Shown: one piece after another, positions 50,116-59,353 of the stretch
How the letters are laid out: every line of letters begins with the position of its first letter
Numbering within the stretch: the first letter of the stretch is position 1
Source of the DNA: Actinoplanes sp. L3-i22
GTDB lineage: Bacteria; Actinomycetota; Actinomycetes; Mycobacteriales; Micromonosporaceae
DNA: 64,000 nt
Reading direction: 5' to 3'
NCBI RefSeq assembly: GCF_019704555.1
Contig: NZ_AP024745.1
Coordinates: 504,501 to 568,500 of the forward strand
Notes under the pieces: model-generated
The model's database searches: none
Seen by the model: only the letters and a program-made list of their open reading frames with translations
What the model was told of the DNA's origin: nothing
Program-made: the position numbers and the translations under genes

Positions 50116-51192
50116 TCAGTGGTTGGGGCGAGGCCCGCCACCGCCGGGGCCACCGTTGCTCGGGCCGCCACCGCCGGGGCCGCCACCGCTCGGGCCGCCA
50201 CCGCCGGGGCCGCCACCGCTCGGGCCGCCACCGCCGGGGCCGCCACCGCTCGGGCCGCCGCCGCTGGGGCCGCCGCCGCTGGGGCCGCCGCCGCTGGGGC
50301 CGCCGCCGCTGGGGCCGCCGCCGCTGGGGCCGCCGCCGCTGGGGCCGCCGCCGCTGGGGCCGCCGCCGCTGGGGCCGCCGCCGCTGGGCCCGCCACCGCT
50401 GGGGCCGCCGTTGCTCGGCCCGCCACCGCTCGGTCCGCCGCTGCTCGGTCCGCCGTGTCCGCCCGGCCCGCCGTTGCTCGGGCCGCCGCCACTGGGCCCG
50501 CCGTTGCTCGGGCCGCCACCGCTAGGGCCGCCGTTGCTGGGGCCTCCACCGCTGGGCCCGCCGTTGCTGGGCCCGCCGCCGCTGGGCCCACCGTTGCTCG
50601 GCCCGCCGCCGCTAGGCCCGCCGTGGCTCGGTCCGCCGCCACTGGGTCCGCCGTTGCTCGGCCCGCCACCGCTAGGTCCGCCGTGGCTCGGTCCACCGCC
50701 ACCGGGCCCACCATTGCTCGGCCCGCCATGCCCACCCGGCCCACCGTTGCTGGGCCGGCCCGGCCCGTCGGACCCCGGGTGATCCGGCCGCCCCGGCCCA
50801 GGCCGTCCCGCGCCGGGCCACTGCGGCCGGTTCGGCCACCCAGCCGGCCACTGCCCCGGCCGCCACCGGTTGTCCCACCGGTTGTTCCAGTCGTTCTGGT
50901 CGACGATCAGCGCCCACGCCCCGCGCCGGAACCCCCAGCGAACCTTCTCGCAGTCGTGGTCGTCCCAGGCCCGAAATCGCTCCCCGACCAGTCCGGCCCG
51001 CTGGCAGGACCAGAAGTCGCGGTAATAGCCGACGACCTCGTCGTCGTCCCACGGGTTCCGCTGCTGCTGGGCGGCGGTGCCGCTGCCGGAGTGGCCACCG
51101 GCCGGTGCCGCTTGGGCGGGTGCGGCGGCAGCCGTCATCCCGGCCAGCACGCCGAAGCCGGCCAGCGCCATCAGGCGCATGGTCCTTTGCAT
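50116..51192 (-). CDS. Secreted protein with long Gly-Pro-Ser repeat tail
   Basis: This encodes 358 residues from ATG 51192 (AAGGGA 7 nt upstream; ATG 51198 is an alternative). A signal peptide ends near residue 28. A folded region (about 45-110, NPWDDDEVVGYYRDFWSCQRAGLVGERF; DDHDCEKVRWGFRRGAW) has two cysteines. The rest is proline/tryptophan-rich and then a repeat of GGPSGGGPSNGG type to the C-terminus. No sorting signal is visible. It may be a wall or extracellular matrix protein. Confidence 0.75.
   Translation of the reverse strand: MQRTMRLMALAGFGVLAGMTAAAAPAQAAPAGGHSGSGTAAQQQRNPWDDDEVVGYYRDFWSCQRAGLVGERFRAWDDHDCEKVRWGFRRGAWALIVDQNDWNNRWDNRWRPGQWPAGWPNRPQWPGAGRPGPGRPDHPGSDGPGRPSNGGPGGHGGPSNGGPGGGGPSHGGPSGGGPSNGGPSGGGPSHGGPSGGGPSNGGPSGGGPSNGGPSGGGPSNGGPSGGGPSNGGPSGGGPSNGGPGGHGGPSSGGPSGGGPSNGGPSGGGPSGGGPSGGGPSGGGPSGGGPSGGGPSGGGPSGGGPSGGGPSGGGPSGGGPGGGGPSGGGPGGGGPSGGGPGGGGPSNGGPGGGGPRPNH
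50123..50745. repeat. 15/30-bp degenerate tandem repeat encoding Gly-Gly-Pro-Ser
   Basis: A 15-bp unit of type GCCGCCGCTGGGGCC repeats about 40 times. Nine or so central units (50260-50390) are identical, while outer units vary (CCGTTGCTCGG, CCACCGCTAGG). Open frames in several other phases here are artefacts of this periodicity. Confidence 0.9.
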
Positions 51193-51420
51193 GGTCATTC
51201 CCTTCGTTTTCCCCCGAATACCAAATGCCTCCTTACCGTGACAGAACGGACCTAACCTACCTAACACCTGATCTCATACTTTTAGGTTCACCTACGGATC
51301 CGAACCGACGAGGGCGGGTTTCCGCAGGTGACGGCCGAGGGGACGGCGCGCGGCGCGCCGAAGATCGACCCGTATGTTGTGTCGCGTCCCAATGCAGCAG
51401 GACGTGAACGGGGTGTTCAG

Positions 51421-51885
51421 ATGGGCTATTCGGGGGAGCTCCTGGTCGCGCGCAGCGCGCAGCCGCTGGCCGGGTCACCGGCGATCGGGGAGACGGCGGT
51501 GCTGTTCGAGAAGGAGCTCGGCGGCGGCTGGCGGTACGCGCAGCTGGACGGCGGCGCGAGCGACGCGCTGGCCGAGTTGGTCCGGCTGACCGGCGCGCCC
51601 GCGCTGTCGGCCTTCGTGATCGACAGCGACGCGGCGCTGGTCGAGGCGGCCAGTCCGGCGGGGGTGAGCTGGGCGGCTCACGTGCACCCGGAGCGCGCGG
51701 CCGAGATGGGCGCGCCGGCGCTGGGGCTCGGCCCGGCGGAGATCGTCGAGCGGGCGGTGGCCTGGGCGGCGGAGGCCGGGCTGACCGCGGACGCCGGTGC
51801 GGTGGCGGCGGTGCTCGCCTCGGCCAACACGTTCGCCGAGGAGACGTTCGAGGAGCTGCTCGACGCGCTCGGCATAACGGCGTAG
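51421..51885 (+). CDS. Conserved hypothetical actinobacterial protein
   Basis: This encodes 154 residues (MGYSGELLVARS...). It is soluble, acidic and alpha/beta in character, with FEKELGGGWRYAQLDGG and a helical end (AVLASANTFAEETFEELLDALGI). I recall similar small proteins in actinomycetes but know no function. A bidirectional terminator separates it from the MMPL gene. Confidence 0.7.
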   Translation: MGYSGELLVARSAQPLAGSPAIGETAVLFEKELGGGWRYAQLDGGASDALAELVRLTGAPALSAFVIDSDAALVEAASPAGVSWAAHVHPERAAEMGAPALGLGPAEIVERAVAWAAEAGLTADAGAVAAVLASANTFAEETFEELLDALGITA

Positions 51886-51915
51886 CCGGGCTGAACGACG
51901 TACCGAAAAAGAATT

Positions 51916-51950
51916 GAGCGGTGGCAGGCCGGAGAGGCCTGCCACCGCTC
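51916..51950. terminator. Bidirectional Rho-independent terminator
   Basis: GAGCGGTGGCAGGCC (51916-51930) pairs perfectly with GGCCTGCCACCGCTC (51936-51950). On the minus strand it is followed by AATTCTTTTT, a proper U-tract for the MMPL gene; on the plus strand it follows the 51421-51885 gene. Confidence 0.92.
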
Positions 51951-51967
51951 GGTTAAAAAGAAGAGGA

Positions 51968-54109
51968 TCAGGCGGCCGGCAGCAGCTCCCGGTCCTCCTC
52001 GCGCGGGGCGGCGGCGAGGTGCCGGGCGAGCCCCTCGCCCTCCACGTCGACGTTCGGCAGCAGCCGGTCCAGCCAGGCCGGCAGCCACCACGCCGAGCGT
52101 CCCATCAGCGACAACACCGCCGGCACGATGGTCATCCGGACCAGGAAGGCGTCGACCGCGACGCCGAACGCGAGGGCGAAGCCGAGCGATTTGATGATCG
52201 TGTCGTCGGCCAGGATGAAGCCGGCGAAGACGCTCATCATGATCAGCGCGGCGGCGGTGACGACCCGCGCGCCGTGCCGCATGCCGGAGATGATCGCGTC
52301 GTTCGGGGCGGCGCCGTGCACGAACTCCTCCCGGGTGCGGGTGACGAGGAAGACCTCGTAGTCCATCGCGAGTCCGAAAAGGATCCCGATCAGGAAGATC
52401 GGCATGATGCTGACCAGTGGCCCGGTGGACTCGACGCCGAACAGGCCGGCCAGGTGACCTTCCTGGAACACCCAGGTCAGCGCGCCGAACGCGGCGACGA
52501 CGCTGAGCAGGAAGCCGATCGTCGCCTTCAGCGGCACCAACAGGCTCCGGAAGACCAGGGTCAAAAGCACAAAGGCAAGACCGACAACGATTGCGAGGTA
52601 CGGAATCAGCGCCGCGGTCAGCTTGTCGGAGACGTCGATGTTGACGGCCGTCGTGCCGGTCACCGCCACCGGCAGCGGCAGTGCCCGGATCGCCTTGACC
52701 AGGTCCTTGGTCGCCTCGCTGGTCGGCGCGCTCTTCGGGATGACGGTCAGCATCGCGGTGTCGCCGGCCTGGTCCACGACCGGCTCGGTGACCAGCACGA
52801 CGTCGGTCAGCTTGGCGATCGCCTGCTTGGCCGCACCGAAGGAATCGGACGAGCCGGTCGCGACCACGATCAGCGGCCCGTTGAAGCCCGCGCCGAAGCC
52901 GGCGGCGAGCTGGTCGTACGCCTTGCGCTGGGTGGACGTGACCGACGCGGTGCTGTCGTCGGGCAGGGCGAGCTTCAGGTGGAAGACCGGGACGGCGGCG
53001 GTGACGATCAGGCCGAGCGCGACGACCAGCGCGACCCAGCGGTAGCGCAGCACGTTGCGGGCCCAGCGCTCGCCGAACGGGACGGCGCTGCTCGGCTTGA
53101 CCTTCTTCGGCATGACCCGGCGGCCGGCGAAGCCGAGGACGGCCGGGACGAAGGTCAGCGTGATCACCACGGCGCCGGTGACCGTGCCGGCGGCGGCCAG
53201 GCCCATCGCGGTCAGGAACGGGATGCCGGTGACGCTCAGCGCGGCGAGGGCGATCACCACGGTCAGGCCGGCGAAGACGACGGCCGAGCCGGCGGTCCCG
53301 GCGGCGCGGCCGGCCGCCTCCTCGCCGTCGTGGCCGAGGGCCAGCTCGTGCCGGAACCGGGAGACCAGGAAGAGCGCGTAGTCGATGCCGACGGCCAGGC
53401 CGAGCATGGTGGCCAGCGCGGAGGTGGACGAGGACAGGTCGAAGAACCCGGTGGCGATCTGGATGCCGCCCATCCCGAGGCCGACCCCGATCATGGCGGT
53501 GAGCAGCGGCAGGCCGGCCGCGATCAGCGAGCCGAACGTGATCACCAGGACCAGCGCGGCGATCACGATGCCGATCGCCTCGCTGGAGTGGCCGCCGTCG
53601 GCGGCCTGGGTGGACTCGCCGGAGTACTCGACGCCGAGGCCGGCCGACTCCGCGGTGTCCCCGGCGGCGAAGAGCGCGGCCCGTCCCGCGTCGGTGACCT
53701 CGGTGACGCCGACCGAGTAGGTGACCGTGGCGTACGCGGTCCGCGCGTCCGACGAGATCGTCTTGGCGGTGAACGGGTCGGCGACCGCGGCGACCTGTGG
53801 CACCTTGGCGAGCGCGGCGACGGCGGCCTCGACCGCGGACTTCTCGGTAGCGCCGGTGAGCGTGCCGCCGCCCGGCGCGGTGAAGACGACCTTGGCGGTG
53901 GCGTTCTCCGAGCCGTCGCCGAACTTCGCCGCGAGCACCTCCATGGCCCGCTGCGACTCGGTCCCCGGGATCGAGAACGCGCCGGTGGTCGGCCCGGAGA
54001 GGGTGGCGGCGCCGACGCCGATGAGGGCCAGGGCCACCAACCAGACGGCCAGCGTCAGGCGTCGTCGTCGGTAGGAGAGCCGGCCGAGCCGGTACAGCAG
54101 GGTCGCCAC
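51968..54109 (-). CDS. MMPL-family RND transporter
   Basis: This encodes 713 residues from GTG with AAGGAG 8 nt upstream. It has the two-fold RND layout: TM1 (about 18-36), an extracytoplasmic domain, TM2-6 (about 170-330), TM7 (about 360-380), second extracytoplasmic domain, TM8-12 (about 500-680). The MMPL-type motif GIDYALFLVSRFRHEL and its second-half equivalent GLAMDYEVFLVTRTREEF hold the proton-relay region. Substrates are usually lipids or siderophores; the neighbours give no clue. No TetR-type regulator adjoins it. Confidence 0.9.
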   Translation of the reverse strand: MATLLYRLGRLSYRRRRLTLAVWLVALALIGVGAATLSGPTTGAFSIPGTESQRAMEVLAAKFGDGSENATAKVVFTAPGGGTLTGATEKSAVEAAVAALAKVPQVAAVADPFTAKTISSDARTAYATVTYSVGVTEVTDAGRAALFAAGDTAESAGLGVEYSGESTQAADGGHSSEAIGIVIAALVLVITFGSLIAAGLPLLTAMIGVGLGMGGIQIATGFFDLSSSTSALATMLGLAVGIDYALFLVSRFRHELALGHDGEEAAGRAAGTAGSAVVFAGLTVVIALAALSVTGIPFLTAMGLAAAGTVTGAVVITLTFVPAVLGFAGRRVMPKKVKPSSAVPFGERWARNVLRYRWVALVVALGLIVTAAVPVFHLKLALPDDSTASVTSTQRKAYDQLAAGFGAGFNGPLIVVATGSSDSFGAAKQAIAKLTDVVLVTEPVVDQAGDTAMLTVIPKSAPTSEATKDLVKAIRALPLPVAVTGTTAVNIDVSDKLTAALIPYLAIVVGLAFVLLTLVFRSLLVPLKATIGFLLSVVAAFGALTWVFQEGHLAGLFGVESTGPLVSIMPIFLIGILFGLAMDYEVFLVTRTREEFVHGAAPNDAIISGMRHGARVVTAAALIMMSVFAGFILADDTIIKSLGFALAFGVAVDAFLVRMTIVPAVLSLMGRSAWWLPAWLDRLLPNVDVEGEGLARHLAAAPREEDRELLPAA

Positions 54110-54436
54110 GAATGCTCCTTGTGCGGTGAGACGGTCGAATCACGTGATCGGCCGTCTTTGCCCGGTCCTGAGAACCGGGATAAATCACCCACGTTGTGTC
54201 GTGTGCGTTCCGTCGCGACGCAGACGTTTCGTTACGCGTTGTATAGACAGCCAACAGGTAACAATCCGTAGTGGACGGACCGATGCTCAACCGTGACCAC
54301 GGTGGTCGGTCGTTAAGGACTGATTCGACCATGTCCTTTGTGGGTCCAACCCCTTTCTGTTACCTGGAAGAGAAGAGATCGTCACCGAACCTACCTACGC
54401 TCCGGCGCACTCACTTCCATAAGGGGACCTGTTTCA
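54110..54436. promoter_or_regulatory. Divergent promoter region between the MMPL and nuclease genes
   Basis: About 330 bases with lower GC than the genes and no ORF of note. GACCACGGTGGTC (54295-54307) is a 13-bp palindrome within a wider CCGTGACC repeat. It probably holds both promoters; I could not fix a -10/-35 pair. Confidence 0.45.
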
Positions 54437-57400
54437 ATGCGTCCATATCTACGCAGCGTGAGTGCCGCTGCGAGCCCGCAGGCTCTTCGGGCCCTCGGTG
54501 CCGCGGCTCTCGCGACCGCGCTGGGACTGGGCTTCTCCGTGCCGGCGTTCGCGGCCGAGGCCCAGATCCCGTTCATCAGCGAGATCCACTACGACAACGC
54601 CGGCACCGACAGCGGTGAGGCGATCGAGGTTCAGGCTCCGGTCGACTTCGATCTGACCGGCTGGCAGATCGTCCTGTACAACGGCAACGGCAACGCGGCG
54701 TACGACACCAAGACGCTCACCGGCGTGGTGCCGGCGGCCGGTGTGGTCGTCCAGACGTACCCGGCCAACGGCATCCAGAACGGCAACCCGGACGGCGTCG
54801 CCCTGGTCAAGCCGGACGGCACGGTTTCCGAGTTCCTCAGCTACGGCGGCGTGATGACCGGGGCCAGTGGCCCGGCCGCCGGTCAGACCAGCACCGACAT
54901 CGGCGTGACCGAGGTCGCCGTGCCGGTCGGCCAGTCGCTGCAGAAGATCGACGGCACCTGGCAGGCCGCGGCCGCGAACTCGTTCGGCGCGGTCAACAAG
55001 GCCGCCGGCGGTGGCACCGACCCGGAGGAGCCGAGCACCGGCTGCACCACCGCGGTCACCAACACCATCGCCGAGGTGCAGGGCACCGGCGCGGCGTCCC
55101 CGCTGGCCGGCCAGCAGGTCACCGTCGAGGGCGTCGTCACCGCGGACCACCGCACCGGCGGCTTCAACGGCTTCTACATCCAGACCGCGGGCGCGAGCCA
55201 CACCGCCGCCGAGGGGGTCGCGTCCGACGCGATCTTCGTCTACGGCACCGCGGCCACCCTGCCGGACGTCAAGATCGGCGACCAGGTCCGGGTGACCGGC
55301 ACGATCACCGAGTTCAACACGTTCACCGAGCTCACCCTCGCGGCCAAGACCGACACCCAGGTCTGCGCGCACGACGTGACGGTCCCGACCGCCTCCCCGC
55401 TGACCCTGCCGGGCAGCGACGCGGTCCGCGAGTCCGTCGAGGGCATGCTGGTCTCCCCGACCGGCGCCTACACCGTGTCCGACCCGTACTACCTGACCAC
55501 CTACGGCGAGGCCGTCCTCACCGCCGGGGACAAGGTCGCCAAGGTTCCGACCGACGTGGCGAAGGCCGGCAGCGACGAGGCGGTGGCGCTCAAGGCCGCC
55601 AACCGCGCGAGCCGCATCCTGCTCGACGACGGCCGGACCACCACGCTGTCCTCGGCCGGCATCGCGCCGCCGTACATCAGCAAGGACCAGCCGATCCGGG
55701 CCGGCGACAAGATCGCCTCCTTCGGCCCGGTGGTGCTCGACTACTCCTACGGCGACTGGCTGCTCGAGCCGACCACCGTGGTGACCGCCGAGACCCCGGC
55801 CGCGAACCGGACCACCTTCAGCGCGGCCAACCCGCGGACCACGGCTCCCGTGGCCGTCGGCGGCGACCTCAAGGTGGCCAGCTTCAACGTCCTGAACTAC
55901 TTCGTCCACTTCGGTGGCGACGCCCGCGGTGCCGCCGACGCGGCCGCGCTGGCCAAGCAGCAGGCGAAGATCGTCTCGGCGATCACCTCGCTGGACGCCG
56001 ACGTCGTCGCGCTGATGGAGATCGAGAACTCGGTCAAGTTCGACGCGAACGACCCGCAGCTGGCGCTGAAGACCCTGGTCGGCGCGCTGAACGAGCACGA
56101 CGGCGCGGGCACCTGGGACTACGTCCGCTCGCCCGCCGAGCTGCCGGCCGCGTCCGCGCAGGACGTCATCACCACCGCGATCATCTACAAGCCGGCCAAG
56201 GCGACGCCGAAGGGCGCCTCCCGGTCGATCAACGACGAGACCGTCTGGTCGAACGCGCGGGAGCCGATCGCGCAGACGTTCACCAGCGGCAGCATCGACT
56301 TCACCGTGGTGGCCAACCACCTGAAGTCGAAGAGCGCCTCGGTCGCGCCGAGCGGTGACAACGTGGACGCCGGGGACGGGCAGGGCCCGTACAACGGTGA
56401 CCGCAAGCGTCAGGCCGCCTCGGTCGTCGACTTCGTCAAGGGTGTGGAGAAGGACAGCGGCACCGACAAGGTGATCCTGCTGGGTGACTTCAACTCCTAC
56501 ACCCAGGAGGACCCGATGCAGGTCCTCTACAACGCCGGCTACACCGACGTGCACAGCACCAAGGCGCCCGGCAAGAACTCGTACGTCTTCGGCGGCGAGT
56601 CCGGTTCGCTGGACCACGCGCTGACCACGCCGACGCTGACCGACCGGGTCACCGGCGTCGACATCTGGAACATCAACTCGGTCGAGTCGTACGCGTTCCA
56701 GTACGACGGCTACGCGCCGTTCTTCAACGCCGACCCGTACCGGGCCAGCGACCACGACCCGGTCGTGATCGGCCTGGACACCAGCGCGCCGAAGCCGGTC
56801 GACCTGCAGCTGCTGAGCATCAACGACTTCCACGGCCGGCTCGAGGCCCCGTCCGCCGGTGTCGGCGGCGCGGCCCAGCTCGTCGGGCTGGTCAACAAGC
56901 TGCGCGCGGAGAACCCGAACACGCTGTGGAGCTCGGCCGGTGACAACGTCGGCGCGTCGACCTTCATCTCGTCGATCGCCAACGACGACCCGACCCTGGA
57001 CGCCCTGAACGCGGGCGGCCTGAACGTCTCCTCGGTGGGTAACCACGAGTTCGACAAGGGCGTCAACGACCTGCTGACCCACCTGGACACCAAGGCCAAC
57101 TTCCCGTACCTGGCCGCGAACGTCTACCAGGACGGCAAGCGGATCCTGCCCGGCTACTCGGTGCAGACCGTGGGCGGCGTGCGGGTCGGCTACATCGGTG
57201 TGGTCACGCTGCAGACCCCGGCGATGGTCAGCCCGGACGGCGTCAAGGGCATCGAGTTCCACGACCCGGTGGCCGAGGCGAACACCCTGGCCGCCGAGCT
57301 CTCCGACGGCGACGAGTCGAACGGCGAGGCCGACGTGGTGGTCGTGCTGGCCCACGAGGGCGCCGCGACCGAGAACATCACCTCGGCCGAGGCGCTGCAG

Positions 57401-59248
57401 AACGACCCGGTCTTCGGGGCGTTCACCAAGCTCAGCCCGAACGTCGACGCGATCCTGAGTGGACACACCCACCAGCCGTACGCGTTCGAGATCCCGATCC
57501 CCGGCACCGACAAGACCCGTCCGGTGATCCAGGCCGAGGACTACGGCGTCAAGCTGGGCCGAGCCACCCTCAAGTACGACCCGGTCACCAAGTCCGTGAT
57601 CAGCTCGACCGCGGAACTGATCCCGGTCACCGGCTACACCCCGGACCCGGCCGTCGCCGACATCGTGACCGCCGCCAAGACCAACTCGGCCGAGCTCGGC
57701 AAGAAGGTCCTGGGCAGCATCACGACCGACATCAAGCGGGCGTACTCGGCGACCGGTGCCGAGGACCGCGGCTCCGAGTCGGTGATGGGCAACTTCATCG
57801 CCGACGTGCAGCTCGACCAGACCAGCGACGCCGGTCGGGGCGGGGCGCAGATCGCCTTCATGAACCCGGGTGGCCTGCGTACCGACCTGCTGGTCGGCGA
57901 CGACGGGGTGATCACCTACTCGGAGGCGTACTCGGTTCAGCCGTTCGCCAACGACATGGTCACCCAGACCCTCACCGGTGCGCAGATCAAGCAGGTCCTC
58001 GAGGAGCAGTGGCAGCCGGCCGGCGCGTCCCGCCCGATCCTGCACCTGGGCGTGTCGAAGGGCCTGACCTACGAGTACGACCCGGCCGCCGCGACCGGTT
58101 CGCACATCGTCGCGTCGACGCTGAAGTTGAACGGGACGGTCATCGACCCGGCCACTTCGTACCGCGTCTCGTCGAACTCGTTCCTCGCCGCGGGTGGCGA
58201 CAACTTCCTCACCCTGGGCAAGGGCACGAACAAGATCACCACCGGTGACAACGACCTGACCATGCTGGTCAACTTCTTCGCCAAGTACACGCCGATCACC
58301 GCGGACACCACGTTCCGCAGCAAGGTGTACGTGCCGGCCCCGTCCGACACCACCGCGCCGACCGGCACCTACTCGGTGGACGCGACAAGCATCTGGACCG
58401 GTCAGTCGGTCACGCTGACCCAGAAGGCGCTCGCCGACGACGTCAGCCCGGCCACCGAGATCACCCAGGTGGTCAACTGGGGCGACGGCAGCGCGCCGGA
58501 GACCCTGGCCGCCGGCGCCACGACGGCGACCCACAAGTACGCCACGGCCGGCACGTTCGCGGTCACCGTGACGATCACCGACAAGGCCGGCAACGCGGCC
58601 GCGGCGATCACCGCCGGCAGCGTGACGGCGGCCGCGCAGACCGGCAAGTACAGCCTGGACCGCGTCTCGATCTACGCCACCCAGGCCGTCACCCTCAAGG
58701 TGAGCGGCGTGAACGGCACCTCGGTCAAGGTCGCCTGGGGTGACGGTTACACCACCACGGCGTCGGTGAACATGCCGGTGTCGCACACGTACAAGAAGAC
58801 CGGCACGTTCTCGGTCAAGGTCACCCCGGTGAACGGCGTCGGCGCCGGCACCACCGTGACCGTCGGCTCGGTCAAGGTCAGCAAGGACGCCTGGGCGCCC
58901 AAGGTGACCCTGAAGGTGCCGAGCGGCGCGAACCGGGCGTCGTCCTGGTCGAAGGTGACCGGTAAGGCCACCGACGTCGGCACCGGCGTCCGCACGGTTC
59001 GGGTCAAGCTGACCGAGCAGCGCGGCAAGTCCTGGTACTACTACAGCCACGGCAAGTGGACCAAGGCGTCCTCGCGGACGTCCGCCCTGGCCAAGGCCGA
59101 GGTGTTGAACGCGTCGCTGAGCGGGAGCACCTGGAGCGTCCGGATCTCCGGCGTGAAGAAGGGCAGCCTGCGGATCAGCTACTGGGGAGTGGACAAGGCC
59201 GGCAACACGTCGGCCGCCAAGGTCTACTTCCGGACGATCACGCGGTAA
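54437..59248 (+). CDS. Giant secreted ExeM/NucH-like nuclease fused to 5'-nucleotidase
   Basis: This encodes 1603 residues. After a signal peptide (about 1-40) come a lamin-tail domain (about 42-200, PFISEIHYDN), an OB-like segment (about 225-330), and an endonuclease/exonuclease/phosphatase domain (about 475-775: VASFNVLNYF, ALMEIEN, LLGDFNSYT, ASDHDPV). A calcineurin-like 5'-nucleotidase follows (about 785-1300: SINDFHGRLE, GDNVGAS, GNHEFD, GHTH, then the C-terminal domain with FMNPGGLRTDL). Two PKD-like modules and a C-terminal Ig-like domain complete it. It should degrade extracellular DNA to nucleosides and phosphate. A stem-loop follows. Confidence 0.92.
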   Translation: MRPYLRSVSAAASPQALRALGAAALATALGLGFSVPAFAAEAQIPFISEIHYDNAGTDSGEAIEVQAPVDFDLTGWQIVLYNGNGNAAYDTKTLTGVVPAAGVVVQTYPANGIQNGNPDGVALVKPDGTVSEFLSYGGVMTGASGPAAGQTSTDIGVTEVAVPVGQSLQKIDGTWQAAAANSFGAVNKAAGGGTDPEEPSTGCTTAVTNTIAEVQGTGAASPLAGQQVTVEGVVTADHRTGGFNGFYIQTAGASHTAAEGVASDAIFVYGTAATLPDVKIGDQVRVTGTITEFNTFTELTLAAKTDTQVCAHDVTVPTASPLTLPGSDAVRESVEGMLVSPTGAYTVSDPYYLTTYGEAVLTAGDKVAKVPTDVAKAGSDEAVALKAANRASRILLDDGRTTTLSSAGIAPPYISKDQPIRAGDKIASFGPVVLDYSYGDWLLEPTTVVTAETPAANRTTFSAANPRTTAPVAVGGDLKVASFNVLNYFVHFGGDARGAADAAALAKQQAKIVSAITSLDADVVALMEIENSVKFDANDPQLALKTLVGALNEHDGAGTWDYVRSPAELPAASAQDVITTAIIYKPAKATPKGASRSINDETVWSNAREPIAQTFTSGSIDFTVVANHLKSKSASVAPSGDNVDAGDGQGPYNGDRKRQAASVVDFVKGVEKDSGTDKVILLGDFNSYTQEDPMQVLYNAGYTDVHSTKAPGKNSYVFGGESGSLDHALTTPTLTDRVTGVDIWNINSVESYAFQYDGYAPFFNADPYRASDHDPVVIGLDTSAPKPVDLQLLSINDFHGRLEAPSAGVGGAAQLVGLVNKLRAENPNTLWSSAGDNVGASTFISSIANDDPTLDALNAGGLNVSSVGNHEFDKGVNDLLTHLDTKANFPYLAANVYQDGKRILPGYSVQTVGGVRVGYIGVVTLQTPAMVSPDGVKGIEFHDPVAEANTLAAELSDGDESNGEADVVVVLAHEGAATENITSAEALQNDPVFGAFTKLSPNVDAILSGHTHQPYAFEIPIPGTDKTRPVIQAEDYGVKLGRATLKYDPVTKSVISSTAELIPVTGYTPDPAVADIVTAAKTNSAELGKKVLGSITTDIKRAYSATGAEDRGSESVMGNFIADVQLDQTSDAGRGGAQIAFMNPGGLRTDLLVGDDGVITYSEAYSVQPFANDMVTQTLTGAQIKQVLEEQWQPAGASRPILHLGVSKGLTYEYDPAAATGSHIVASTLKLNGTVIDPATSYRVSSNSFLAAGGDNFLTLGKGTNKITTGDNDLTMLVNFFAKYTPITADTTFRSKVYVPAPSDTTAPTGTYSVDATSIWTGQSVTLTQKALADDVSPATEITQVVNWGDGSAPETLAAGATTATHKYATAGTFAVTVTITDKAGNAAAAITAGSVTAAAQTGKYSLDRVSIYATQAVTLKVSGVNGTSVKVAWGDGYTTTASVNMPVSHTYKKTGTFSVKVTPVNGVGAGTTVTVGSVKVSKDAWAPKVTLKVPSGANRASSWSKVTGKATDVGTGVRTVRVKLTEQRGKSWYYYSHGKWTKASSRTSALAKAEVLNASLSGSTWSVRISGVKKGSLRISYWGVDKAGNTSAAKVYFRTITR

Positions 59249-59264
59249 CACCTGATGGACCGGG

Positions 59265-59300
59265 AGGCCCTCGTCGCGATCTGCGCGGCGGGGGCCTTTC
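59265..59300 (+). terminator. Stem-loop terminator of the nuclease gene
   Basis: AGGCCCTCGTCGC pairs with GCGGCGGGGGCCT (one G-U pair and a small bulge) and is followed by TTTCC, 16 bp after the stop. Confidence 0.75.
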
Positions 59301-59353
59301 CGCTGTTCCGGGCGGGCTGCGGGCGTACCGTAAGCGGATTTTGATCTTGATTT

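Noticed and set aside
50035-51255. Plus-strand open frames of Ala/Thr/Pro or Gly/Pro/Leu repeats
   Set aside because: These are frame shadows of the 15-bp array; only the minus frame has a signal peptide, ribosome binding site and folded domain.
54449-59251. 1600-codon minus-strand open frame opposite the nuclease gene
   Set aside because: The plus strand encodes clear nuclease and nucleotidase motifs; the antisense frame shows no domain and results from GC-rich third positions.
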